From NCBI GenBank assembly GCA_020854925.1, contig JAHKLV010000093.1:1-44774 (forward strand): a stretch of DNA of 44,774 nt, read 5' to 3'. Numbering within the stretch: position 1 is the stretch's first letter; the number at the start of each line of letters is the position of its first letter. The notes under the pieces were generated by a model that did no database searches, had not been told where the DNA came from, and worked only from the letters and a program-made list of their open reading frames with translations. Below, in pieces: positions 8,072 to 16,570 of this stretch. The stretch comes from Candidatus Methanofastidiosia archaeon (GTDB lineage: Archaea > Methanobacteriota_B > Thermococci > Methanofastidiosales > NM3). Made by a program: the position numbers and the translations under genes.

Positions 8072-8806
8072 ATGTTTGAAGCGAAAATAGAAGCCAAAAA
8101 CTGGAAAAGCATTATTTCGATTATCGGGAGCATCATCGAGGAGGCCCCCCTTAAGCTTACGGCAGACGGCATGACACTGCGGGCCATGGACCCCTCCCAC
8201 ATTTCCCTTATCGACCTCGAGCTTCCGAAGGACCAGTTCATTTCCTACGAGGTTGGCTCTGAGCGCGTCGTCGGCATCGATGTCGATGAGATGTCCCGTG
8301 TCATGAGCCGGGGAAAACCCACCGACATGCTGGTCATCAAGGTCGATGAGGAGACGAACAAGCTCTTTATGACCTTTGTTGGCGAATCGACGCGCCGATT
8401 CGGCCTTCCCATCATCGACACCCCCGAGCAGTCTCAGCTCAAGATGCCCAATTTTCCCACCAGCGCCATCATCGGCATCGACGCCTCCGTCTTTAAGGAC
8501 GGCATCAAGGACGCTTCCATCGTCGCTGACCACATCGCTCTCGAGGCCACCGCTGATGCCCTCGTCATGCGCGCTGAAGGCGACATCGGCGACATCGAGA
8601 CGCGCATTACGAAGGAGACGCTCGTTGAGTTCAAGGTCCAGGAACCCTGCAAGTCGACGTTTAATCTGAGCTACCTCGCCGACGTTTCCGGTTCCATCAC
8701 CGGCCCTATCTCAATCGAGCTCGGCATGGACGCCCCCATCCTCATGAATTTTGAAATAGGGGGCGCCATCATCAAATTCGTTCTCGCGCCGCGGATCGAA
8801 CGATGA
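8072..8806 (+). CDS. pcn: DNA polymerase sliding clamp PCNA
   Basis: Homotrimeric sliding clamp that tethers DNA polymerase, FEN1, ligase and other PIP-box partners. The 244-residue protein has the two-domain clamp pattern: MFEAKIEAKNWKSIISIIG at the N-terminus, LRAMDPSHISLIDLEL around residue 35-50, an interdomain connector near 120, and the C-terminal FVLAPRIER ending. The start at MFEAK is supported by GGTGGT five bases upstream; a longer in-frame start is rejected because it precedes that site. Its stop overlaps the gins gene start (ATGA). Confidence 0.97.
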   Translation: MFEAKIEAKNWKSIISIIGSIIEEAPLKLTADGMTLRAMDPSHISLIDLELPKDQFISYEVGSERVVGIDVDEMSRVMSRGKPTDMLVIKVDEETNKLFMTFVGESTRRFGLPIIDTPEQSQLKMPNFPTSAIIGIDASVFKDGIKDASIVADHIALEATADALVMRAEGDIGDIETRITKETLVEFKVQEPCKSTFNLSYLADVSGSITGPISIELGMDAPILMNFEIGGAIIKFVLAPRIER

Positions 8807-9297
8807 AGGAGCTCGACCTGGCGGTGGCCGAAGAGGTGTCGTCGCCGAACCTTGCTGCCATCAACGAGGGCCTCTTCGAGCGTGTCGCCCGCCACATCCG
8901 CCTGCTCGAGGAACGTGCGCTTGCCGAAAGCGGGATAGAAAACGAGCTGCTCATAGCAGAGCTGGCAGATGTGAGGAAAAAGACAACGGCCCTTTTTGAG
9001 GAACGCGTCCGGAAAATAACCTGTCTTGACGATTCGGAGCTTCTCTCCGATGAGCAAAAGATTTTTAAACACGTTCTCGCATTGAAACAACAATACCGTA
9101 AAGAGCTCCTTGACCCAATCTTACGGGGAAAGTACGCTTATGAGAGAGACGGGTTTATAAAGGCAAAGGTGAAAGTCCCCATACCTTCATTCTTGGACGG
9201 AGAGCTGAAGAAGTACGGTCCGTACAGGCCTGGAGATGTCGATCATTTTCCTGAACGCATTCATGCTCTGCTCAAGACGCATGGGTATGTCGAGTAA
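8803..9297 (+). CDS. gins51: GINS complex subunit (Gins51/Gins15 type)
   Basis: Component of the CMG-like replicative helicase assembly with MCM and GAN/Cdc45. The 164-residue protein has a long helical A domain followed by a small C-terminal B domain with the archaeal signature [18 protein letters not shown] near residues 137-155. A-then-B order marks the Gins51 paralogue. The ATGA overlap with pcn indicates coupled translation, and PCNA-Gins51 adjacency is common in Euryarchaeota. Confidence 0.88.
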   Translation: MKELDLAVAEEVSSPNLAAINEGLFERVARHIRLLEERALAESGIENELLIAELADVRKKTTALFEERVRKITCLDDSELLSDEQKIFKHVLALKQQYRKELLDPILRGKYAYERDGFIKAKVKVPIPSFLDGELKKYGPYRPGDVDHFPERIHALLKTHGYVE

Positions 9298-9310
9298 GAA
9301 GGTGAAGAGA

Positions 9311-9586
9311 ATGATTATGCCAAAGACGAGACGGACATACTGTCCGACATGCAAAAAACATACGATCCATAAGATTAAGGTTGTTAAGAAGCGCAAGAGG
9401 GGCGAGCTTTCAAGCGGTCAGAGACGATTCCGTAGAAAGATGGCCGGATACCGCGGTTACCCCAGGCCAAAGCCTTCGGGCGAAAAACCGACCCGAAAGC
9501 ACGACCTGCGCTACGAATGCACCGAATGCCACAAGTCCCAGACCAAGCCCGGATTCAGGGTGAAGAAGCTGGAATTCAAGGGATGA
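9311..9586 (+). CDS. rpl44e: Ribosomal protein L44e
   Basis: Large-subunit protein of 91 residues that binds rRNA near the E site. It shows the zinc ribbon [11 protein letters not shown] near the N-terminus and the second cysteine pair YECTECHKS, with a highly basic region between ([20 protein letters not shown]). The start is ATG 9311, five bases after AAGGTGA; MPKTRR two codons later is an alternative. It lies 13 bases after gins51 and 4 bases before rps27e. Confidence 0.96.
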   Translation: MIMPKTRRTYCPTCKKHTIHKIKVVKKRKRGELSSGQRRFRRKMAGYRGYPRPKPSGEKPTRKHDLRYECTECHKSQTKPGFRVKKLEFKG

Positions 9587-9590
9587 TACC

Positions 9591-9767
9591 ATGAAAGCAC
9601 CATCGTCAAAATTCATCAAGGTCAAATGCGAAGACTGCGGCAACGAGCAGGCTGCATTTAGCAAGCCGTCTACGAACGTGCGCTGTGTGGTGTGCGGCAA
9701 GACGCTTATCGAATGCACCGGCGGCCTTGGCAATGTCAAGGCACCCATTGTCGCCGAACTGGAGTGA
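9591..9767 (+). CDS. rps27e: Ribosomal protein S27e
   Basis: A 58-residue small-subunit zinc-ribbon protein. It reads [20 protein letters not shown], then [16 protein letters not shown], giving the C-x2-C...C-x2-C metal site of the family, and ends at KAPIVAELE. The start lies 4 bases after the L44e stop and the stop 5 bases before aIF2-alpha, which is the usual archaeal L44e-S27e-aIF2-alpha-Nop10 order. Confidence 0.96.
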   Translation: MKAPSSKFIKVKCEDCGNEQAAFSKPSTNVRCVVCGKTLIECTGGLGNVKAPIVAELE

Positions 9768-9772
9768 ATCGG

Positions 9773-10558
9773 ATGTTTGAACAGGAAGAGGGATTTCCGT
9801 TAGCTGGGGATTACGTCATCTGCACGGTGTCCGAGATATTCCCCTACGGGGCCATGGTCCACCTCGACGAGTATGGTCTTGAGGGAATGGTCCCCATACG
9901 GGAGATCTCCTCTAGCTGGGTCAAAAACATCCGCAACCACGTGAAGGAGAACCAGAAGATTGTCTGTAAGGTCCTTCGTGTGGACCAGGAAAAGCGCCAC
10001 ATCGACCTGTCGCTGCGCAAGGTCACGAATCAGCAGAAGAAGATGACCATCCAGCGGTACAAGGTAAAGAAAAAGGGCAACAAGCTTCTCGAGTACTTCG
10101 GCACGCAAAACGGTATACCTGCCGAGCAGCTCATGGAAATCTACAACGCCATCCTCGAGCGCTACGTCACCATCTACGAGTGCTTTGAGGACGTTGTCGC
10201 CAAGGGGAAGCACAAGCTTGAACCCGTTGTGCCTGCGCAGCACGTTGATACGCTCTACGAGATAATAATGAGCAATATCGAGTCACCTCTCGTGGAGATA
10301 ACGGGGGAGCTCATGGTGACCTGCCCACGTGGCGACGGTGTGAACGTCATCAGGGATGCGCTGTCCCACCTCCGCGACGAAAACTCGACGGAGGATGTCA
10401 CGGTGGACATCCGCCTGCTCGGGTCGCCGCGATACAGCGTCAAGATCATCGCCCCCGACTACAAGATGGCGGAATCGGCGCTTGAGACCGTCGTGCGCAG
10501 TGCCGAGTCCCACTTCAAGAACGAATGCGGTACCGCCGAGTTCAAACGAAGCAAGTAA
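9773..10558 (+). CDS. eif2a: Translation initiation factor aIF2 subunit alpha
   Basis: Alpha subunit of the heterotrimeric factor that carries initiator Met-tRNA to the ribosome. The 261-residue protein begins with an S1 RNA-binding domain (about residues 12-82, with CTVSEIFPYGAMVHLDEY and GMVPIREIS), continues with a helical domain, and ends in an alpha-beta domain (VDIRLLGSPRYSVKIIAPD). The start at MFEQEEGFP lies 5 bases after rps27e; a longer in-frame start would overlap rps27e. Confidence 0.96.
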   Translation: MFEQEEGFPLAGDYVICTVSEIFPYGAMVHLDEYGLEGMVPIREISSSWVKNIRNHVKENQKIVCKVLRVDQEKRHIDLSLRKVTNQQKKMTIQRYKVKKKGNKLLEYFGTQNGIPAEQLMEIYNAILERYVTIYECFEDVVAKGKHKLEPVVPAQHVDTLYEIIMSNIESPLVEITGELMVTCPRGDGVNVIRDALSHLRDENSTEDVTVDIRLLGSPRYSVKIIAPDYKMAESALETVVRSAESHFKNECGTAEFKRSK

Positions 10559-10562
10559 TCTT

Positions 10563-10724
10563 ATGAAGATACTCAAGTGTTCCTCCTGCGGAGGATATAC
10601 CATCCACAGCACCTGTCCGCGGTGTAGCGGGCAGGCCGACGTGGCGAGGCCGCCGCGGTTCTCGCCAAAGGACAAGTATGCCCGGTACCGGCGCATGTGG
10701 AGAGCGCAGTGTGCAGAGGAGTAG
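10563..10724 (+). CDS. nop10: H/ACA RNP protein Nop10
   Basis: A 53-residue core protein of the H/ACA pseudouridylation particle that stabilises Cbf5. The zinc ribbon MKILKCSSCGGYT...CPRCSG is followed by the conserved basic tail RPPRFSPKDKYARYRRMWR. It sits 4 bases after the aIF2-alpha stop, its usual archaeal position. Confidence 0.95.
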   Translation: MKILKCSSCGGYTIHSTCPRCSGQADVARPPRFSPKDKYARYRRMWRAQCAEE

Positions 10725-10731
10725 TGATTGT

Positions 10732-11508
10732 GTGAAAGAGACTGTTATTAATGAATTAGAAAGACCGGACATGAAAAACATCGTTTTTATAGAAGGCCTT
10801 CCCGGCATCGGGCTCATCGGAAAGCTTGCCGCAGAGCATCTTATCCAGGAGACGGATGCCAAGAAGTTTGCCGAGCTGTACTCCCCCCACTTTCCGCACC
10901 AGGCGCTGGTGAAGGAGGATGCAACGCTGCGCCTCATGAAGAATAAGTTCTACCACGGGACCATCGGGGACATCGACCTCGTCATCCTCGTGGGCGATAC
11001 ACAGCCTTCCCCCTCCAATTCATACGGGCACTATGAGATTGTCACCAAAATCCTTGAGTACCTCATGCCCTTTGGGATATCGCGCATCTTCACGCTTGGT
11101 GGGTATTCCACCGGCGGCGAGGTTGTCGAAAAGCCGCGGGTACTCGGGGCCGTGAGCCATGCTGACCTGGTAGAAGAGTACAAGGACAGTGGCATCACAT
11201 TTCGCGATGACCCCGGTGCCGCCATCGTGGGCGCATCCGGATTGCTTCTTGCCATGGGCCGGCAGACCGAGATTCGGGGCGTCTGCCTTCTCGGCGAGTC
11301 TCCGGGCTACATGTACATAGACGCCAAGGCCGCCAAGAGCGTCCTTGAAGTCCTCTCGAGCATCCTCGGCATCACCATCGACATGACCGCCTTGGAAGAA
11401 CGCGCCGAAGAGACCGAGAACCTCATCAAGAAGATCCAGGACATGCAGCGCAAGTCCATGGCACAAAACGTGCCCGAGATGAGCAAGGATCTCGGCTATA
11501 TCAGGTAG
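10732..11508 (+). CDS. PAC2-family proteasome assembly chaperone homologue
   Basis: A 258-residue member of the PAC2/PbaB family, whose members assist proteasome assembly or act as ATP-independent chaperones. The core begins with IVFIEGLPGIGLIGKLAAEHL and includes ILVGDTQP, GHYEIVTKILEYL and the glycine-rich IFTLGGYSTG. A helical C-terminus (ALEERAEETENLIKKIQ) may dimerise. The start is a GTG 7 bases after the nop10 stop; a longer reading would overlap nop10. Nop10-PAC2 adjacency is common in archaea. Its 3' end overlaps the convergent dehydrogenase gene by 13 bases. Confidence 0.88.
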   Translation: MKETVINELERPDMKNIVFIEGLPGIGLIGKLAAEHLIQETDAKKFAELYSPHFPHQALVKEDATLRLMKNKFYHGTIGDIDLVILVGDTQPSPSNSYGHYEIVTKILEYLMPFGISRIFTLGGYSTGGEVVEKPRVLGAVSHADLVEEYKDSGITFRDDPGAAIVGASGLLLAMGRQTEIRGVCLLGESPGYMYIDAKAAKSVLEVLSSILGITIDMTALEERAEETENLIKKIQDMQRKSMAQNVPEMSKDLGYIR

Positions 11509-12452
11509 GCCGAGCGGTCTACCACATTGCGCACGGGTTCTCCCCTGAGGGCCCGTGTAACATTTTCTGCGGCCGTGCGGAGCATGGCTTGTTTCCACCC
11601 TTCTGCGAGCCCGGCGATATGCGGGGTAATGATAGCGTTTTCCAGTGTTTCGAACGGATGCCCCTGTGACCAGGGCTCGTCGTTTCGGGGATACCGCCAC
11701 CACACATCTAGGCCGGCACGAAACGAGGGGCGAGCCGCAAGGTGGCGGTACAGGGCGTCCTCGTCCACCACCGGGCCACGGGCGACGTTGACGAACAGTG
11801 CGTCATCGGGCAGTGCCTCCAGTTCGCTTGTGCCGATAAGCCCCTCCGTGGCAGGGGTGTGCGCAACGGCAAGTACAACGGCATGGGCGGAGCTGAGGGC
11901 ACCGAGCAAGCCGTCGGAGGTGACGGTCCTGTCAGCATCGCTTGCGCCTGACGTGTTCACGGCGATGGTGCGCATACCCGCCGCCCGCGCCATCCTACCG
12001 ACACGTGAGCCCACATGGCCGTATCCCACGATGCACAGCGTCTTTCCCTCGAGAAGGACGCCATGGTAGCCGTCCTGGGAAAAGGTGCCTTCCCGCAGGC
12101 GCCGGTCCTGGCACCTGAGGTCTTTGGCCAGCGCGGAAAGGAGTGCCCAGGCGTGCTCCGCCACGGCCGCCGCGTTGGAGCCGGCACCCGTGGCAACGGT
12201 CACCTGCGGTGGTATGGCCGCAAGGGGTATCCGCTCAACGCCTGCCATGAACGACTGTACCAGGGCGAGCCGGGGCATATGGGGGACATGGGGTGCCACT
12301 TCCTTCCATGACATCACAAGCACCGCCTCGCAGCGGTGTATCGATTCGGGAGAAGGCGTGTCTGATAAAAAGACGGGCGTTGCCCCCGTGAGCAGGGCCG
12401 TGAGGAATGTCTTCTCATCCTCGGTCCAGCTTCCCCCTACGAGAACGTGCAC
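11496..12452 (-). CDS. D-isomer-specific 2-hydroxyacid dehydrogenase family protein
   Basis: A 318-residue NAD(P)-dependent oxidoreductase. The Rossmann motif GYGHVGSRVGR lies at about residues 143-153, the substrate-binding arginine is R225 in NVARGPVVDE, and the catalytic histidine is H278 in TPHIAG. The usual segment around the catalytic glutamate is unusual (GLDVWWRYPRNDEP), so substrate specificity cannot be assigned; a 2-oxoacid such as glyoxylate or hydroxypyruvate is only a family-level guess. It is the last gene of a leftward operon behind a flavin reductase. Confidence 0.88.
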   Translation of the reverse strand: MHVLVGGSWTEDEKTFLTALLTGATPVFLSDTPSPESIHRCEAVLVMSWKEVAPHVPHMPRLALVQSFMAGVERIPLAAIPPQVTVATGAGSNAAAVAEHAWALLSALAKDLRCQDRRLREGTFSQDGYHGVLLEGKTLCIVGYGHVGSRVGRMARAAGMRTIAVNTSGASDADRTVTSDGLLGALSSAHAVVLAVAHTPATEGLIGTSELEALPDDALFVNVARGPVVDEDALYRHLAARPSFRAGLDVWWRYPRNDEPWSQGHPFETLENAIITPHIAGLAEGWKQAMLRTAAENVTRALRGEPVRNVVDRSAYLI

Positions 12453-12465
12453 GCGTGCTCACCAC

Positions 12466-13038
12466 CTAGAGGGGTTCTTCTTCTTTTTCCTTGACGGAGA
12501 ATCCGTGTGTTCCTACCGCCTCCCCGAGAAGGTAGTACGTCCCCTGCGCATAGGCAAGGGTGTCCATCCTGCTGAGGTCGGGCTTGCCGTTGAGGAGGAG
12601 CGACTCGTCGATGGCGACGTTTGCGACATGGCCTATAAAGAGGTCATGCGTGCCGAGGTGCACCGTCTGCTCAAGGTAGCACTCGATGCTTACCGGGCAT
12701 TCCCCGATTCGTGGCGACGTTACCCTGAGCGACGGTTCGGGCGTATAGCCGCACTGGGCGAATTTGTCAACCGTCTCGCCAGAGAGATTGCCGCAGAGAT
12801 CGACCTTGAACACGTCCCTCGCAAAGGGGATGTTGACGACAAAGTCGCCTGACTCAAGGATAAGATTGTATGAATGCCTGCTGGGGGTGACGGCAATGGA
12901 TACCATGGGAGGTTCCCTGCATGCCGTCGCAGCCCATGCGATGGTGATGATGTTGGGGTGCTCAAGAGGCCCGCACGTAACAAGCGACACGGGATTGGGG
13001 AAGAGCGCCGGATAGGGTGTAACGTCCTTTTTTTTCAT
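12466..13038 (-). CDS. Flavin reductase / flavoredoxin-like FMN-binding protein
   Basis: A 190-residue split-barrel FMN-binding protein. The N-terminal pattern PNPVSLVTC...PNIITIAWAATACREPPMV is characteristic of the flavoredoxin/flavin reductase family, followed by the conserved NIPFARDVFKVDLCG and GECPVSIECYLEQTVHLGTHDLFIG segments. Such proteins transfer electrons between ferredoxin or NAD(P)H and flavin acceptors. It sits 13 bases upstream of the hydroxyacid dehydrogenase gene in the same leftward operon. The physiological acceptor is unknown. Confidence 0.9.
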   Translation of the reverse strand: MKKKDVTPYPALFPNPVSLVTCGPLEHPNIITIAWAATACREPPMVSIAVTPSRHSYNLILESGDFVVNIPFARDVFKVDLCGNLSGETVDKFAQCGYTPEPSLRVTSPRIGECPVSIECYLEQTVHLGTHDLFIGHVANVAIDESLLLNGKPDLSRMDTLAYAQGTYYLLGEAVGTHGFSVKEKEEEPL

Positions 13039-13046
13039 GCTGCCAC

Positions 13047-13406
13047 CTACTGGTATGCATCAAGCCCGGAAGGAAGGTCGCCAAGAGCGTAGGCACAGAC
13101 CTGCTCCCAGGCGCGTTCGTAGCCCCGCTGACGGTCGTCCCGAAAAGCCTGCTCCGAGCGCGTATGGCAATACTCCCTTTGCGCCGCCAGCTGGTCGGGG
13201 GAGAGTTCCTTTGTGAGTATTTTGTACAGCATGCCGTCCTTTTCATCGTTTTCATAGCTGGCGACCATGCCCTTGATGGCCAGGGCGTATCCCTCCTCAA
13301 AAGGGGATCCCGGCTCGGGGAGCGAGGAGGCTCGCTCCCGCGCCCGTGCCAGGTCCTGTGAGGAGAGGGCATGCACGACAGCCACGAGGTCGATGTCTGA
13401 TATCAT
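13047..13406 (-). CDS. Hypothetical helical protein downstream of FAU-1
   Basis: A 119-residue, mostly helical, charged protein with no recognised motif, signal peptide or membrane segment. Its start overlaps the FAU-1 stop by 4 bases (ATGA), which strongly supports translation and suggests a functional link with the FAU-1-like nuclease. It ends 8 bases before the flavin reductase start. A small RNA-binding or accessory role is a guess from context only. Confidence 0.75.
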   Translation of the reverse strand: MISDIDLVAVVHALSSQDLARARERASSLPEPGSPFEEGYALAIKGMVASYENDEKDGMLYKILTKELSPDQLAAQREYCHTRSEQAFRDDRQRGYERAWEQVCAYALGDLPSGLDAYQ

Positions 13407-14782
13407 AAGATCTCACTCTCGTCGTATGTTTTTACGAGGTCGGCCTCGCTCATAGCCAGCGTGGCGACCTTTTCTGGGAAGATCCCCTCCTCCACCCTCC
13501 GGCGTAGCTGGTCCTCGTCGATGATGTAGCTGTCACCGTTGGGGAAGCGGATGACATCGACCTCAAGGTCGATGTAACGGATCTTGTTGGGAAAGATCTC
13601 TATCGGCGTGCAGATGTTGTAGTACTCGCCCTTAACCTGATTGTTGCGGTCGTAATACGTGTGCTTGAAGTGCCAGGATCCTTCCTCCATTTCAGTGATG
13701 CAGTAATCCCCCGCCTCTTTACGGATTTCCAGGCCGTCATAATACCCCTTGGGGGCCATATACCGTTTGAGCTTGATGTACGGGGGGGCGTACCGCTTGA
13801 CTTTGGCCCCCTCCATGTAAATGGGGTGCGAAGCGGGCTTTACATGCTCAAAGGTCACTTCGTCACCGATTTTGGGGCCTTTCACCTGACGGAAGATGCT
13901 GTGGAACAGGGTGTCAAGGTCCTTGATGTCACGCTCGGCCTTGATCTTTTCCACCACGTCTACGGCAAACGAGATGTCTCTGCCTGCCGATTTGAGCATA
14001 TGGTGATTGCGGATGGTGGCGGTCACGGTGTTACGTATGTCGTCGAGCCGCTGCTTGGCCTGGCTGCCAAAGAGTATCTTCATGTGGCTTTTCCCTTCCT
14101 TGATGAGGCCGGGGCCGTCGAGGCGGTCGTAGCGGTCCATGACATATTCTGCGTTTTTCGCAAGCTCTTTCGCCTCTTCCATGAGCACGGTCTCGCCGAC
14201 ATATTCAGATGACGTCCGCCACAGGACGCCAAACGTTGCGGGTTTAATGCGCCTGCCGATGCCGATAAGCCGTTCCCGTTCAGCCTCGTCGCGAATCTTT
14301 CGGGATATCTTGATGTCGTCCTCGGGGATGATGACAGCATATTCACCTGAGAAGGTGATGCGGGTGGTGAGGATGGGCTTGTCGTTCATCTCGAGGACCT
14401 GGACAAGGACCTCGTCCTCGACAGTAGGTTCGGGGAGAATGCCGATATCGGTGCCGAGATTGACGATGGTCTCGTTGTTTGCCTTGATGATGGACCCCTT
14501 GTAGATGCCATAGAGGTCTATGCTGGAGCGGAGTGAGAAGACATCCACAAACTCGTCCTGCATGTCCTTCGCGATATCCTCAAGCGCCTCGCGTTCACCC
14601 ACGAGGGAGATGCCCTGGAGGTCCTTGGTGTGCTTGATGTCGACGGTGGGGATGTCTTGGGTCTCACTTTCGGCAAAGCGGTCGCGCATGGTCTCCGACA
14701 TCTGATTGATGGCGTAGCCCCGGTCAATGAAAAACTTGGTCAGGGCGGTAGTATAGATGCCCCTAATTCGTATTGAAGTCAT
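13403..14782 (-). CDS. FAU-1-like RNase E/G-type RNA-binding protein with DUF402 domain
   Basis: A 459-residue archaeal protein of the FAU-1 family, distantly related to RNase E/G and reported in Pyrococcus to bind AU-rich RNA. The N-terminal part includes an S1-like segment (DLYGIYKGSIIKANNETIVN) and the RNase E/G-like core (KPATFGVLWRTSSEYV, RLDGPGLIKEGKSHMKILFG). The C-terminal ~120 residues form a DUF402 domain (HFKHTYYDRNNQVKGEYYNI, YIDLEVDVIRFPNG). The start at MTSIRIRG is chosen because GGTGA lies 5 bases upstream; it overlaps the preceding gene by 20 bases. The likely role is RNA processing. Confidence 0.88.
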   Translation of the reverse strand: MTSIRIRGIYTTALTKFFIDRGYAINQMSETMRDRFAESETQDIPTVDIKHTKDLQGISLVGEREALEDIAKDMQDEFVDVFSLRSSIDLYGIYKGSIIKANNETIVNLGTDIGILPEPTVEDEVLVQVLEMNDKPILTTRITFSGEYAVIIPEDDIKISRKIRDEAERERLIGIGRRIKPATFGVLWRTSSEYVGETVLMEEAKELAKNAEYVMDRYDRLDGPGLIKEGKSHMKILFGSQAKQRLDDIRNTVTATIRNHHMLKSAGRDISFAVDVVEKIKAERDIKDLDTLFHSIFRQVKGPKIGDEVTFEHVKPASHPIYMEGAKVKRYAPPYIKLKRYMAPKGYYDGLEIRKEAGDYCITEMEEGSWHFKHTYYDRNNQVKGEYYNICTPIEIFPNKIRYIDLEVDVIRFPNGDSYIIDEDQLRRRVEEGIFPEKVATLAMSEADLVKTYDESEIL

Positions 14783-15560
14783 GTTGTTCACCATATTTGA
14801 ATACTTTTGTACCGCCCCTCATTTTAGTTTCCAATAGGCCGAAGCGGGCAAGGCCGTCGACGACCTGCTCGATACGGTCACGGGGGAGAGACAGCGCCTT
14901 TTCAATGAATCGCGGTTCCACCCAGGCGACGTTCTCGTCGTGGAGCTGTTGTATCGCCTTGAGGACCACCGCCTCATCCTGTTCGAGGACGTCCTCGGGG
15001 TGTTTTTGTATGACAAGCGAGAGCCGTTGCTCGCATACGCCGAGCCGGGTGGCAAGCCTCTCGACGGCGAGGGAAAGCTCGTCAATCCTCGCGATGACGT
15101 CACCTGCCTTTTTTGCCTGGATCTCGGGAGCAAAGACAGCAGAAGTAATCTCTGACGAGAGTTCACCGATGAAGAGCGAAAGGACGTACTCGGCGCTTGC
15201 CATGGTGCGCTTGAGTGAGGAAAGATACTTGGCGTATGCTGCCTTGTCCTTGGCAAGGTACGCCTCCTTGAGCGCCTCGGCCTTGAGCGCGGTCTGGTGG
15301 AGAAACTTGGCAAGCTCCGATGAGTCCTTGTACAGGGCCTTGTTGGCAAAGAGCGCGCCAGCCCGCTTTCCCACATCCTCTACGGTGAAGACGCCCTGGG
15401 AGAAGGCAAGGACGATGCGTCCCAGCGTCTCGGGGTCCGGTGGGTGCTGGTCGAGGTACTGCAGCGTTTCTGCGATGTGGAGAATTTCCTTTTTCAGGCC
15501 GTATATTGTTTCATGGAGGTAGTCTATTTCTTTTTTTTGCGCATCCCCGATATTGTCCAT
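14763..15560 (-). CDS. Coiled-coil protein with C-terminal winged-helix-like segment
   Basis: A 265-residue protein of unknown function. The N-terminal ~80 residues and a central stretch are heptad-rich helices (KKEIDYLHETIYGLKKEILH), and the last ~70 residues (VVLKAIQQLHDENVAWVEPR...VVDGLARFGLLETKMRGG) resemble a winged-helix fold. The start at MDNIGDAQ fits a TATA box about 32 bases upstream; MRIMDN three codons earlier is possible. Much longer reading frames would run into the divergent promoter. It leads the FAU-1 operon, so it may be a regulator or RNA-binding partner. Confidence 0.75.
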   Translation of the reverse strand: MDNIGDAQKKEIDYLHETIYGLKKEILHIAETLQYLDQHPPDPETLGRIVLAFSQGVFTVEDVGKRAGALFANKALYKDSSELAKFLHQTALKAEALKEAYLAKDKAAYAKYLSSLKRTMASAEYVLSLFIGELSSEITSAVFAPEIQAKKAGDVIARIDELSLAVERLATRLGVCEQRLSLVIQKHPEDVLEQDEAVVLKAIQQLHDENVAWVEPRFIEKALSLPRDRIEQVVDGLARFGLLETKMRGGTKVFKYGEQHDFNTN

Positions 15561-15583
15561 AATACGCATACTATACGGCCTCA

Positions 15584-15606
15584 CGTTTATTAACCTTTTT
15601 ATATCA
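15584..15606. promoter_or_regulatory. Divergent back-to-back TATA boxes
   Basis: The minus strand GGTTAATAAACG at 15584-15595 is positioned for the coiled-coil/FAU-1 operon, and the plus strand tttttatatc at about 15596-15605 is positioned for the HTH gene. The two core promoters nearly overlap, so transcription in the two directions may compete. Confidence 0.5.
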
Positions 15607-15661
15607 CGCGTTGTGGCACAACACTTATGAAGGCGCCCACCATAAGTACCGTGGTGATACC

Positions 15662-16015
15662 ATGGTGTCTCAGGAAGTGAGTGATACAATCGTGGCCTAT
15701 CACGAGGGCGGCATGCACCTGCAGGAGATAGCGGCGCGCCTCCTTCTTGACATCGCCACTGTTCGAGAGGCCATTGAGGAGTACGAGAAGCGGATAAAGG
15801 CCCAACGGGTGCATGCGGGGCATTACGCCTTTGTCTTCGAACAGCTACGCCAGCAGGCGGGCTCCCTCAGTGGGCATCTTGAGGACCTTTTTGCAGCTAG
15901 GCAATTTGCCATGTACAACGACGCATACGCCAACTGGCTCGACACCATGCGCCTATACGCGGACGTAATGGATTCGTACCGTTCCGCTACTGAACACGGC
16001 GGAGAGGGATCATAA
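15662..16015 (+). CDS. Small HTH-containing protein
   Basis: A 117-residue soluble protein. Residues about 8-45 resemble a homeodomain-like helix-turn-helix (SDTIVAYHEGGMHLQEIAAR, then LLLDIATVREAIEEYEKRI). The rest is helical and rich in aromatic residues (FEQLRQQAGSLSGHLEDLF). The start follows GGTGATACC, a clear ribosome binding site. It is followed 12 bases later by a membrane protein, which suggests a two-gene operon. It could be a DNA-binding regulator; no family name is assigned. Confidence 0.75.
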   Translation: MVSQEVSDTIVAYHEGGMHLQEIAARLLLDIATVREAIEEYEKRIKAQRVHAGHYAFVFEQLRQQAGSLSGHLEDLFAARQFAMYNDAYANWLDTMRLYADVMDSYRSATEHGGEGS

Positions 16016-16027
16016 GGGGATGCACCG

Positions 16028-16417
16028 ATGGCTTGGGAAATATTTGGTCTGGTCTTCACGGGCCTTGCGGCCGTACTCGCCGCAATAGTCGCCATTTTTG
16101 TGTTTCAGGCGCTCTTTTTATGGGTGGGCGCAAAGATTGCAGGTATCAAGGAAGCCTCCTTCGGGAAGGCATTCGTTGCTGCCGTGGGCATAACGTTGGT
16201 CACGGTGGTGGCAAACGCCGTCTTTGCCCTCGCGTCTGTCGCCACAGGCGGCCTCGCGGGGCTGGTGGTATCCATCCTCATAGCCGTGTGGGTCATCAAG
16301 TCGGTCTTCGACACGGGATGGGCACAGGCCCTCGTGGCATGGATACTCTCGATTGTGGGGTTTGTGGTCGCCATCGTCCTTGTCGGCCTCCTCGTAGCGG
16401 GTGCCGCCTTTATGTAG
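16028..16417 (+). CDS. Small integral membrane protein
   Basis: A 129-residue hydrophobic protein with about four predicted membrane segments (around residues 4-34, 46-70, 72-90 and 98-127), rich in alanine, valine and glycine. A short polar loop holds KIAGIKEASFGKAF. No transport motif or catalytic residue is evident. It is the second gene of the operon led by the HTH protein, and the T-rich stretch after its stop probably ends transcription before the hdr promoter. Confidence 0.75.
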   Translation: MAWEIFGLVFTGLAAVLAAIVAIFVFQALFLWVGAKIAGIKEASFGKAFVAAVGITLVTVVANAVFALASVATGGLAGLVVSILIAVWVIKSVFDTGWAQALVAWILSIVGFVVAIVLVGLLVAGAAFM

Positions 16418-16480
16418 CGGCATTTCTTTTCCTCTTTTGCCTGAGCGGCGCTTTGTAAATGTCGTTTCATACAACAAAAA

Positions 16481-16490
16481 TTATTTAAAT
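16481..16490 (+). promoter_or_regulatory. TATA box for the hdrCBA-mvhD-fdhB operon
   Basis: The sequence ttatttaaat within an A-rich stretch lies about 80 bases before hdrC, predicting a leader of roughly 55-60 bases. The leader ends with GGTGATATC directly before the hdrC ATG. Confidence 0.5.
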
Positions 16491-16570
16491 GCCGAAAAAG
16501 CCCGTCAGTCAATACTATTGCTTTTGCCATTGCTCTTTTGCAGTGGGACAACCACAGGCATGGTGATATC

